Shown in pieces: positions 33,268-41,830 of a DNA stretch of 64,000 bases (the stretch's first letter is position 1; every line of letters begins with the position of its first letter). A program made the position numbers and the translations under genes. The notes below the pieces were generated by a model. It did not search any database, was not told the origin of the DNA, and saw only the letters and a program-made list of their open reading frames with translations. This stretch comes from Deltaproteobacteria bacterium HGW-Deltaproteobacteria-6 (GTDB lineage: Bacteria; Desulfobacterota; Syntrophia; Syntrophales; Smithellaceae): the NCBI GenBank assembly GCA_002840435.1, contig PHAT01000004.1, positions 124,001-188,000 of the forward strand, written 5' to 3'.

Positions 33268-35370
33268 ATGGAAAAATTCTTCACCCCCCGCAGTATCGTT
33301 GTCTTCGGCGCATCCGCCACCAAGATGAATCTGGGACAAATCGTTTTACTCAACAACAAACAAGTCGGCTATGAGGGAAATCTTTACGGCGTCGGTTCTC
33401 AGGAAGGCGACGTGGGCGGCGTCCATATTTACACCAAGGTTGCCGATCTGCCCGAAACGCCGGACGTGGCCATCTTTCTTACCCCCGCTAAAGTGGTGCC
33501 CGGTCTGATGAGGGAATGCGGTGAAAAAGGCATCACGCATATCGTCATCGAATCCGGCGGATTCAGCGAATATTCACACGGCGACCATACCCTGGAAGAT
33601 GATGTCCTGGCGGTTGCCGATCAATACAATATGAAGGTCATCGGGCCGAACTGTGTGGGAACCGTTAATTTTGACTGGAAAATGATGATGCCGTTTGCCT
33701 TCTTCAAGGATCTTCCCGTGGGCGGCAGGCTGGCCCTCATTGCGCAAAGCGGCGGCGTAGGCGGTTCCTATATGCGCGGGGTGGGAGGCTACGGCATCAA
33801 GCCCGGCAAGTTTGCGGCCACCGGCAACAAACTTCAGATCGATGAAGTCGACTTTCTGGATTATTTTATCAAAGATCCCAAGATGGACGTCATCGCTTTG
33901 TATCTGGAAGGTTTCAAAAGAGGACGGGCGTTTTTTGATCTGGCCCGCGCCTGCGATAAACCGATCATCATTCAAAAATCAAACCGCTCCGAGGTGAGCG
34001 CCAAGATCGCGCAGTCGCACACCACGGCGCTTTCCACCGACGACTCCGTGGTGGACGGCGCGCTTGCGCAAGCCGCGGCGATCCGCGTGGATGATGAACT
34101 GGAACTCATCAACGCGATCAGGGTCGTCCGTATGCCGCTGATGAAAGGCAGCCGCGTGGCGGTATTGTCCCGCTCCGGCGGCCACGCGGTGCTGTCCGCC
34201 GACGCCTGCGCGAAATACGGTTTTGAGATGGTCCCCTTTCCGCCCGCTTTTATTGAAAAGCTCAAAACAATTTATAACACGCGCGTCATCGCGCATCAGA
34301 ACCCGCTGGACCTGGGCGAAATCTTCGACTACACCATCTTCATTGATATTCTGGAAGAAGCCCTCCAGCTTGAAACTTACGACGGCGTCCTGTTCAACCA
34401 TCTGTATTCTTCTGATTTTGAGGGCGCAATGTCGCGGACATTTCTGGCCGGCGTGGAAAAACTGGTCAACAAATACCAAAAACCGGTTTGCCTGACCATG
34501 ATTTCCGACCGTGAAGAAATTCTTAAAGTGCAACAGAGTCAGCCCTTCCCCGTTTTCACGTCCCCGCTGGAAGGGGCCACGGCGCTCTTTGTGTCCCGGA
34601 CGTATTATGAACAAAAAACCGCCCGCGACAACCGCGGCAATCTTGCCGATTACGCGCTGGATCTGGAAACCGTGAAGAGTATCCGTGAGCGCTGCCTGGG
34701 CCAGCAGCGCATCGCCCTGACGGATGAAGCCCTGAAGATTGCGGCTGCGGCAGGGTTGCAGCCCGTCCGCGACATGCTCCTGAAAGATGAAATCGCCCCC
34801 GGGAAGATCCCCCTCCATTATCCTCTGGCCGTCAAACTCATCTCGCGCGACGCCTCGCATAAATCCGACGTGGGCGGTGTTGCGATAAACATCCGCAATA
34901 AAAAACAACTGTCGGAAACCCTTGCCGGGATGAAAGACAAAATGCAGAAGCTGAAGCAGCCGCCGGTCATCGACGGGTATCTGATTCAGGAAATGGCGCC
35001 CGCCGGCATTGAATGTTTTGTCGGGGGACGGCGCGATCCTGCTTTCGGGCCCATTATCATGGTCGGTCTGGGGGGAATCTTTATTGAAATTTTTAAAGAT
35101 ACGTCTATCCGTCTGGCGCCGGTAACCCAAAATGAAGCGGCGGCGATGCTCCGGGAGCTGAAAGCTTACCCCCTGCTTACAGGCGCCAGAGGCAAAGCCC
35201 CCGCGGACCGTCAGGCTCTGATAGACGTGGTTTGCCGGGTATCCGCGCTGCTTGACGCCTGCCCGGATATTGCTGAAATTGATCTCAATCCGGTTATTGT
35301 TCATCCGGAAGGGCAAGGGATAAGCATTGTGGACGCGCGTGTTTTTTTCTCGAAAGCATCAAAGGAATGA
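33268..35370 (+). CDS. NDP-forming acyl-CoA synthetase (fused alpha-beta, acetyl-CoA synthetase family)
   Basis: 700 residues from ATG 33268 (AAAGGAG upstream). Order: CoA-binding Rossmann domain (FTPRSIVVFGASATKMNLGQ), succinyl-CoA-ligase-like domains with QSGGVGGSYMRG and the SHTTALS segment that aligns with the family's SHTGxLxG loop, then a C-terminal ATP-grasp domain (HYPLAVKLISRDASHKSDVG, FGPIIMVGLGG, IAEIDLNPVIVHPEG). Such enzymes make acyl-CoA from acid with ATP or, run backwards, conserve energy as ATP from acyl-CoA. Pat-type acetyltransferases share the first domains but end in a GNAT domain, which is absent here. A terminator follows. Confidence 0.88.
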   Translation: MEKFFTPRSIVVFGASATKMNLGQIVLLNNKQVGYEGNLYGVGSQEGDVGGVHIYTKVADLPETPDVAIFLTPAKVVPGLMRECGEKGITHIVIESGGFSEYSHGDHTLEDDVLAVADQYNMKVIGPNCVGTVNFDWKMMMPFAFFKDLPVGGRLALIAQSGGVGGSYMRGVGGYGIKPGKFAATGNKLQIDEVDFLDYFIKDPKMDVIALYLEGFKRGRAFFDLARACDKPIIIQKSNRSEVSAKIAQSHTTALSTDDSVVDGALAQAAAIRVDDELELINAIRVVRMPLMKGSRVAVLSRSGGHAVLSADACAKYGFEMVPFPPAFIEKLKTIYNTRVIAHQNPLDLGEIFDYTIFIDILEEALQLETYDGVLFNHLYSSDFEGAMSRTFLAGVEKLVNKYQKPVCLTMISDREEILKVQQSQPFPVFTSPLEGATALFVSRTYYEQKTARDNRGNLADYALDLETVKSIRERCLGQQRIALTDEALKIAAAAGLQPVRDMLLKDEIAPGKIPLHYPLAVKLISRDASHKSDVGGVAINIRNKKQLSETLAGMKDKMQKLKQPPVIDGYLIQEMAPAGIECFVGGRRDPAFGPIIMVGLGGIFIEIFKDTSIRLAPVTQNEAAAMLRELKAYPLLTGARGKAPADRQALIDVVCRVSALLDACPDIAEIDLNPVIVHPEGQGISIVDARVFFSKASKE

Positions 35371-35496
35371 ATCCCGCTTTGCCGGATACCCCCGATAACC
35401 TTCGGCTGCGGATTATTTCGATTTACCAGTACAATGGCGCTGCGCCTGTTCTGTTGGAGTCTCATCAGCAAAATCAAAACAGGGGCGAGGAAGTAT

Positions 35497-35567
35497 AAAG
35501 CGGGGTGTTCCCGCAAGATAGAAGGAAGGAAGAACTATCTGAATACTTCCCGCACCCCCGCTTTTCT
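35497..35567 (+). terminator. Compound terminator hairpin
   Basis: AAAGCGGGGTG (from 35497) pairs with CACCCCCGCTTT (bulge of one C) ending before TTCTT. An inner stem AGATAG/CTATCT closes the loop. It lies 125 bases after the synthetase gene. Confidence 0.65.
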
Positions 35568-35653
35568 TATGTCGCAGAGCCGCGCAATCATCATGGCCAT
35601 CAATTTACGCCGTGCCCCGTCAATCACGTCAATTGATCAAAGGCCGGTCCATC

Positions 35654-36979
35654 TCAATGATTCCCCTGCACGTCCCGGCGCGAAACGGGCAGATAAATGG
35701 TGAATGTTGCGCCGCAGCCGATTCTGCTCGTCATATCGATAAATCCGTTGTGGTCCTTGATCACTTCCCGGGCAACGGACAACTCCAGACCTGTAACACC
35801 TTTTTTCATCACTCGACTGATGTAGAAAGGTTCAAAAATCTGACTGACGTCTTCGTCGGAAATGCCCTCGCCGTTATGGGTGATGGATAAAACGACATAT
35901 TCGCCTTCACGCAGGTTATCGCAGCCATTGATCGGACGGCCAAGATAAACCGTTCTGGTGGCAATCGAAACTGCGCCTATCGGACCGGCCTGCTCACAAG
36001 CCATGGCAAGCAGGTTCATTATCGATCTGTCCAGCTGCGGCAAAGACCCGTTTATATAGTGCAAGGAAGGCTCCAAATCCACATGGAGCGCCATATCCGG
36101 ATACCGTTCCGACCATTTTTGAAATTCGTTTTTTTTGAGACAGGCGGGCACCAGCTTATTCAAATTGACGGGTTTGCGGCTGGCGCCGTCTCTCCCGGAC
36201 ATAATCAGAAGATCCTGGACAAGTGCTGCGGCCCTCACTCCCGAATCCATGATATTCCCGACATGTTTGTGAAGAACACCGTCGAGGTTGTGTTCCGCCA
36301 GCAAAAGTTCGGAATAACCGAGAATACCGGCCATGGCATTATTCAGTTCGTGGGCGACATCGCCTGCCATCTTTCCCACAACGGCCATCTTTTCCGCCTC
36401 GATCAATAAATCTTCAAGCTTCCTGCGCTCCACCTCACATTCTTTATAAGCGCCGATGTCCCGGATTATACCGCGGTAACCAATTACGTCACCCTCCTGA
36501 TTGCGGCAAGGGGTGGAACTGATGCCGGCCCAGAAATACGTTCCATTTTTGCGCCTCATTTGCAGCTCATAAAAAACAATATCCGTCTTAATTCCCCGGG
36601 CTTCATTTTTCAGGCGTAAATCATTGACCCGCCACATCTGCTCAATGCCTTCCGGGGTAAGAAACTCCAGGAGAGATTTGCCGATAAAATCTTCATTTTC
36701 AAATCCGCCGGATATTTTTCTGCAGGCGGCGTTAGTAAAAATGATTTTCAAATCTTTGTCCGTCCGCCAGAAGGCTTCCGGTGAATGATCAAGCAGGTAT
36801 TGAATATCGTCATCTTTTTTCCGGCTGTTTCCGGGCGGGTAATCAGTTTCCGCCGGATGATGTTCCATGGCCTCTTTCTGACAGGCGGGGCAAACGTCGC
36901 TTTCCTTAACCATCACATCACCGGCAAATGATCTTCTCTGCGCTTTCACCTTCTGTTCTCCAATTCCCTCAATCATCAT
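35654..36979 (-). CDS. PAS-histidine kinase with degenerate ATP-binding motifs
   Basis: 441 residues, no membrane segment. A PAS domain lies at 56-178 (IQYLLDHSPEAFWRTDKDLK, YRGIIRDIGAYK), then the dimerisation helix with H-box VAHELNNAMAGILGY (His210) and an HATPase-like region. The ATPase motifs are altered. The G1 box reads THNGEGIS, with His where DxGxG needs Asp. The G2 box reads VTGLELS instead of GTGLGLS. The N-box LDRSIMNLLAMACE lacks the usual Asn pair. ATP binding is therefore doubtful, so it may be a pseudokinase or a scaffold/phosphotransfer partner. Two Cys (CPAC) lie in the N-terminus. Its stop is close to the adjacent terminator region. Confidence 0.8.
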   Translation of the reverse strand: MMIEGIGEQKVKAQRRSFAGDVMVKESDVCPACQKEAMEHHPAETDYPPGNSRKKDDDIQYLLDHSPEAFWRTDKDLKIIFTNAACRKISGGFENEDFIGKSLLEFLTPEGIEQMWRVNDLRLKNEARGIKTDIVFYELQMRRKNGTYFWAGISSTPCRNQEGDVIGYRGIIRDIGAYKECEVERRKLEDLLIEAEKMAVVGKMAGDVAHELNNAMAGILGYSELLLAEHNLDGVLHKHVGNIMDSGVRAAALVQDLLIMSGRDGASRKPVNLNKLVPACLKKNEFQKWSERYPDMALHVDLEPSLHYINGSLPQLDRSIMNLLAMACEQAGPIGAVSIATRTVYLGRPINGCDNLREGEYVVLSITHNGEGISDEDVSQIFEPFYISRVMKKGVTGLELSVAREVIKDHNGFIDMTSRIGCGATFTIYLPVSRRDVQGNH

Positions 36980-37474
36980 GATCCTTAACCTCTCAAAATT
37001 TAGTTATGATCCGGCAACTGCATAATCCTCAGACCAGCAGCAGCCTCGTGCCTCCAGCGCCCCGGCGACATCCTGCCTGCATCCGTGTACTTTTTTGATT
37101 GATTCCCGGCGTAAAATGAACTATTAAATTCATAAGATTCCCCGCTTTTGGGCAAAGGCGGCTGACGGATAATTGATCATCAATTTCATTGGAGAAGGCG
37201 TCAATTTGCCTTTCGGTTAACAAATATTTCATGCGTATTTTTTGTATTCGACAAACAAATGTCTGTCAATACGCGAAGACCTGATGAAATAAAATAGCGT
37301 TTCATGGTGAAATGGAAATTTTATTTCATTAAAAACTTCTTCAACAAACTGACTTGAACAGCGGATAACGGCTATTAGTGAGATTTTTAACGGCCGGGCA
37401 ACATTTTCGATGCGCCATCTGGCATGAAATGAATTTTTCATTTCATTGAAATAGAGCTTTTTCAGTGGAAAAAG
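36980..37474. other. Intergenic region with AT-rich inverted repeats
   Basis: No convincing gene; two minus-strand frames (37029-37232, 37229-37543) lack domains and ribosome sites. The stretch 37280-37450 is full of ATGAAA/TTTCAT pairs, including a perfect hairpin with 9-base arms ATGAAATGA (37424-37432) and TCATTTCAT (37438-37446). Confidence 0.4.
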
Positions 37475-37609
37475 ATGAAATGGCCGCAAAAACCTGAACC
37501 GGAGAAAATGCCGCAAAAAAGTCTTACGGGATCCATTGAACAACTAAACAGCCTCATCAGAGAATTTGTCGCCCAAGGCAATTTGAAAAAGGAGACCGGT
37601 TCCCAATAA
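37475..37609 (+). CDS. Possible 44-residue small protein
   Basis: ATG 37475 to TAA 37607-37609 reads MKWPQKPEPEKMPQKSLTGS, then IEQLNSLIREFVAQGNLKKE. It has a proline/lysine-rich start and an amphipathic helix. The ribosome site is weak (GTGGAAAAAG). It lies 88 bases upstream of the DUF748 gene on the same strand. The composition looks protein-like, but no homology could be tested. Confidence 0.35.
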   Translation: MKWPQKPEPEKMPQKSLTGSIEQLNSLIREFVAQGNLKKETGSQ

Positions 37610-37697
37610 AACAGCCTGAATAATGGAAAATGTCCGGAATAAACGTCATATCCAACAGTGGACCGCCACGAAAAGCTTTTAAAAGGAGTTGACCGAC

Positions 37698-40646
37698 ATG
37701 AATTTATTCAAAAAAATACTTATCGTCATGATCGCTTTGGCGGTCTTTACCGGCATTGCCGGATTCTTTGTTCTCCCTGCCGTACTCAAACCTGTTCTGA
37801 CTAAGAAAATTTCCGAAACTTTGCACCGGGAAACAACAATTGATCAGATTAAGATCAACCCGTTTGACCTTTCCGCAACGATCAGGGGATTTAAGCTGGC
37901 CGATCCCGGGAATAAAACGCCGTTTGTCGCCTTTAATGAATTGCATGTGAATGTCGATGTCCTGACATCAATCTTCAGGCGGGCCTTAATCCTGGAAGAA
38001 GCACGTCTTGATAAACCTTTCATCGGCGTCACACGAAAGACGGACGGGACCTATAATTTCTCCGACCTGATTCCGAAGGAAGAAACCAAAAAAGAAGAAC
38101 CTTCCCAACCTTTTCTTTTTTCAGTCAATAATATTCAGATCGCCGGTGGAAACATTGATTTTCACGACATGCCCAATAAAACCGATCACACCATCCGGGA
38201 ACTCAATGTATCGGTTCCTTTTGTTTCCAATATCGATTACTACATGAAAAATTTTGTTGAACCCAAATTTTCAGCCGTCGTGAATGGCCATACCGTTGCC
38301 ATCGCCGGGAAAACCCAGCCCTTTCTGACCTCGCGGGAAAGCCTCATTGATATTGACCTGAAGGATATTGATGTCCCCTTTTATTTACAGTATGTGCCGG
38401 TAAAAATGAACTTCAAGCTCACTGAGGCGCATCTGGACACGAAGCTTCAACTGCGCTACATCATGCACAAGGATAAATCGCCGGAGTTGAAGCTGACAGG
38501 TCTTGCCGTCTTGAGAAAAGTGACGCTGGACGACTTGCAGGGGAATAAAATCCTGCGGCTTCCCGCTCTAACCGTGATGTTTTCCGCAGTCGAACCATTT
38601 GTTCCCAGAGTTCATCTGGCGCAAATTACGCTCGACACCCCTCAGCTGGTCATCCGGCGGGACAAAGAGGGTAATATCAACCTGCAAAATCTTGTCGGGT
38701 CGAACAAAAAAGAGGAGACAGCCAAGTCGAGTACCGATCAAGTCAAGCCCGATGATCGAGCCGCAAAGAAGAAGGAGCTGAGCTTGCTTATCGACTCTTT
38801 TCTGATCGATAAAGCCGATATCACCTTTATCGACGCAAAACCGGCAAAGCCTCTGAAAATTCAGATCAATCCCCTGCGCCTCTCCGTATCCAAAATTTCT
38901 CTGAAGAAGGGAGACATCGCCGATGTTGATCTGGCTCTGATGATTGATAAAACAAGCGTCATCACCGCGAAAGGACCGGTCGGCATCGATCCGCTTTCCG
39001 CCCATCTGGCCCTGGCGGTGAAGAACCTGAACATCCGTCCGTTCCAGCCTTATTTTACCGAGTCCATTCAAATTGATGTCACGCGCGGTTCCCTCTCCAC
39101 GGCGGGAATTTTCTCTCTGACTGCGGACGCAAAAAGCAAACCAAGCGTCAAATACCAGGGTAATCTTTCCGTGGACAATCTGGCAACCATTGACAAGGCT
39201 CAATCGCATGATTTTCTGAAATGGCAGCAACTGAATTTTCAATCGCTCGCGGCGGGCTACAATCCACTCTTTGTGAACATCAGGGAAATCACACTTAAAA
39301 ATTTCTTCGCCAAAATCGTCATCAACCAGGGAGGCAGCACCAATATCCAGGATATCACCGGGGCGCCGAAAACAGAAGCAGACACGTCAAAAATGCCTCA
39401 GGAGAAACCGCCTGCCCAACCGGTTCAGAGCGCGAAAACGGGCGAGAAGCCGCCGGATATTAAAATCGGTAAAATCAGTTTTCAGGATGGCACCGTTAAT
39501 TTTGCCGACCGCAACATCAAACCGAACTATGCGGTAACCATGCTCAATCTCAAAGGCAATATCACAGGGCTGTCCTCTCAGGAAATTTCCCGCGCCAGAG
39601 TGGATTTGAAGGGAAATATCGGCTATGGATCGCCCCTCGAAATCGCAGGCGCCATCAACCCGCTGAAAAAAGACCTGTTCGCCGATATTAAAATCAGTTT
39701 TAAAGACCTTGAGATGAATCAGGCCACGCCTTATACCATCAAGTTTTTGGGCTATCCCATCCTCAAAGGCAAGCTCAATTTTGATGTATCCTACCTGATC
39801 GACCAGCGAAAACTAACCGCTGAAAACAAAGTTTTCTTCGACCAGCTGACTTTCGGCGATAAAGTGGAAAGCCCCGACGCCGTCAAAGCGCCGGTGACCC
39901 TGGCGGTCTCCCTGTTAACCGACCGCAGGGGTCAGATCAATCTGGACATCCCGTTGTCCGGAAGCCTCGACGACCCGAAATTTAAAATCTGGCCGATTAT
40001 CTGGCAGGTTCTGGTAAACCTGATTACCAAGGCCGTCACGGCCCCCTTCTCGCTTTTGTCGTCTCTGATCGGCGGCGGAGAAGAAATGAGCTTTGTCGAA
40101 TTTGACTACGGCAGCGCCGTGCTTACGGATGCGGGGCTTAAAAAAATCGATGCCCTGACCAAGGCGCTTTATGACCGGCCCAATATAAAGCTGGAGATTG
40201 AAGCTTATGTTGATCCCGTGCAGGATAAGGAAGCTCTGAAAAAAGCGGAGTTCAACCGTATGATGAAAACGCAAAAGCTCAAGGAAATGATCAACAAGGG
40301 GCAGGCCCCTGTGCCGCTTAAGAATATTTCGATTGAAGAAACCGAATATGTAAAATATCTGACCCTGGCCTATCAAGCGGCTGATATTAAGAAACCGCGC
40401 ACGGCGCTGGGCATCGCCAAAACCCTGCCGCCGCCGGAAATGGAAAAGCTGATTCAGGATAACATAACCATTACGGACGGCGATCTGGCTGCGCTTTCGA
40501 CCGGACGCGCCCAGTCCGTCCGCGAGCAGTTGCTGAAAACCGGCAAGGTCGAACCGGCACGGATATTTTTAGTGAAAGCCCCGTCTCTTGCCCCGGAGAA
40601 AAAAGAAAAGGTAAAGAACAGCCGGGCGGCTTTTAAATTAAAGTAA
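37698..40646 (+). CDS. Large DUF748 (AsmA-like) envelope protein
   Basis: 982 residues from ATG 37698 with AAGGAG nine bases upstream. One N-terminal membrane anchor (IVMIALAVFTGIAGFFVLPA), then repeated AsmA/DUF748 modules: INPFDLSATIRGFKLADP, IQIAGGNIDFHDMPNKTDHT, INPLRLSVSKISLKKGDIAD and ISFQDGTVNFADRNIKPNYA. The C-terminal part MSFVEFDYGSAVLTDAGLKK resembles the OmpA-like end of DUF748 proteins. Such periplasmic beta-groove proteins are linked to lipid transport between membranes. A DUF4185 lipoprotein gene follows by 42 bases. Confidence 0.85.
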   Translation: MNLFKKILIVMIALAVFTGIAGFFVLPAVLKPVLTKKISETLHRETTIDQIKINPFDLSATIRGFKLADPGNKTPFVAFNELHVNVDVLTSIFRRALILEEARLDKPFIGVTRKTDGTYNFSDLIPKEETKKEEPSQPFLFSVNNIQIAGGNIDFHDMPNKTDHTIRELNVSVPFVSNIDYYMKNFVEPKFSAVVNGHTVAIAGKTQPFLTSRESLIDIDLKDIDVPFYLQYVPVKMNFKLTEAHLDTKLQLRYIMHKDKSPELKLTGLAVLRKVTLDDLQGNKILRLPALTVMFSAVEPFVPRVHLAQITLDTPQLVIRRDKEGNINLQNLVGSNKKEETAKSSTDQVKPDDRAAKKKELSLLIDSFLIDKADITFIDAKPAKPLKIQINPLRLSVSKISLKKGDIADVDLALMIDKTSVITAKGPVGIDPLSAHLALAVKNLNIRPFQPYFTESIQIDVTRGSLSTAGIFSLTADAKSKPSVKYQGNLSVDNLATIDKAQSHDFLKWQQLNFQSLAAGYNPLFVNIREITLKNFFAKIVINQGGSTNIQDITGAPKTEADTSKMPQEKPPAQPVQSAKTGEKPPDIKIGKISFQDGTVNFADRNIKPNYAVTMLNLKGNITGLSSQEISRARVDLKGNIGYGSPLEIAGAINPLKKDLFADIKISFKDLEMNQATPYTIKFLGYPILKGKLNFDVSYLIDQRKLTAENKVFFDQLTFGDKVESPDAVKAPVTLAVSLLTDRRGQINLDIPLSGSLDDPKFKIWPIIWQVLVNLITKAVTAPFSLLSSLIGGGEEMSFVEFDYGSAVLTDAGLKKIDALTKALYDRPNIKLEIEAYVDPVQDKEALKKAEFNRMMKTQKLKEMINKGQAPVPLKNISIEETEYVKYLTLAYQAADIKKPRTALGIAKTLPPPEMEKLIQDNITITDGDLAALSTGRAQSVREQLLKTGKVEPARIFLVKAPSLAPEKKEKVKNSRAAFKLK

Positions 40647-40688
40647 CCTGTCTGCTTGCAGCCCTTCACAATCAGAAATGTGGTGATC

Positions 40689-41822
40689 ATGAAAATAATT
40701 CGATCAACATGCATTCTGCTGTGCCTGAGCTTTGTTTTAGTCTCCTGCTCAGCGCTCGCGCCGCTCAAACATCCCGGGCCATGCCTTCCTGATTTCCCCT
40801 ATCAGGACGGCTGGTATGGGGCGGACAGCGCCTATTCCATCGCGCTGGACAATCAGCGCACCCTCTGGCTGTTCGGCGATACGTTTGTGTCAGAAGACAA
40901 AACCCGGAAAGACCGCATCGGCATGGATGTCGTGCTGGGAACAACGCTGGCTGTTTCCACTTGTTCCGAAAATGCCGCCTTTAAGATTCGGTATCATCTG
41001 AAAAAGAAAAACGGCAAATTTGTTTCATCCTTCGGCGAAAACGAATGGCTCTGGCCGCAGGACCCGTTTATCGCGCAAGGCGTCCTGTATATTCCCCTGC
41101 TTGTTATTCAGGGACTGCCGGACGCCCAGCCGCCCTTCAATTTCAAAATTGCCGGGCTCAGGATCGCCCGGATAAAAGATTTCCAGGCAGTTGATCCCCA
41201 TCTGTGGCCGGTGGATTATCTGGATTGGACTCGCGCAATCGCCGCGGGCGTTGAAGCGCTGGCGACAACATCCGTCTTTCATGAAAATTACCTCTATGTC
41301 TATCCCCTCTACAGGCATAAAGAAGGCAACACCCTCATCTCCGGCAACATTCTGGCGCGGATTGCCATTGATCATTTAGACAAACCGGAAAACTATCTGG
41401 AATATTGGACTGGGCGGGGATGGCAGAAGGAATTGAAATCAACAGAAGTAAAAATTATTTTCCCCGGTGTTTCCGAACTGAGCGTCCGTTATCACGCCGA
41501 AGACGGACAATGGCTGGCTGTTTATCTGTCACCGGAAAACAAGGGACATCAGCTCTTATATCAAACCGCCCCAAGTCCCGAAGGCCCCTGGAACCGTCCT
41601 GCGGCTCTGATCAAAACCATCGCTGAAGTGGACCCCGCAAGCCCCCTGTATCATCCTCAGACTTTTTGCTACGCCGGCAAGGAACATCGCCAGTTCACAA
41701 ACAGCAGGAACCTTGTCGTCACCTATGTATGCAATTCTTCCGAGGACATGGGCAGTCAGGAAAGCTTTCTGCGCAAAAATCTTTTCCTCTATCGCCCGCA
41801 GGTTAAGAACATTCAGCGCTGA
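40689..41822 (+). CDS. DUF4185-type lipoprotein
   Basis: 377 residues from ATG 40689 (GGTGAT upstream). Lipoprotein signal: MKIIRSTCILLCLSFVLVSC. The body looks like a five-bladed propeller of the DUF4185/glycosidase type: YGADSAYSIALDNQRTLWLF, GDTFVSEDKTRKDR, ENEWLWPQDPFIAQGVLYIP and YQTAPSPEGPW. No catalytic residues are claimed. It may share a transcript with the DUF748 gene and sit on the same envelope face. Confidence 0.75.
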   Translation: MKIIRSTCILLCLSFVLVSCSALAPLKHPGPCLPDFPYQDGWYGADSAYSIALDNQRTLWLFGDTFVSEDKTRKDRIGMDVVLGTTLAVSTCSENAAFKIRYHLKKKNGKFVSSFGENEWLWPQDPFIAQGVLYIPLLVIQGLPDAQPPFNFKIAGLRIARIKDFQAVDPHLWPVDYLDWTRAIAAGVEALATTSVFHENYLYVYPLYRHKEGNTLISGNILARIAIDHLDKPENYLEYWTGRGWQKELKSTEVKIIFPGVSELSVRYHAEDGQWLAVYLSPENKGHQLLYQTAPSPEGPWNRPAALIKTIAEVDPASPLYHPQTFCYAGKEHRQFTNSRNLVVTYVCNSSEDMGSQESFLRKNLFLYRPQVKNIQR

Positions 41823-41830
41823 CACCTATT

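Noticed and set aside
33979-35316. 445-codon open frame on the minus strand
   Set aside because: Shadow of the acyl-CoA synthetase, caused by its codon bias. His/Arg/Gln-rich composition and no recognisable domain.
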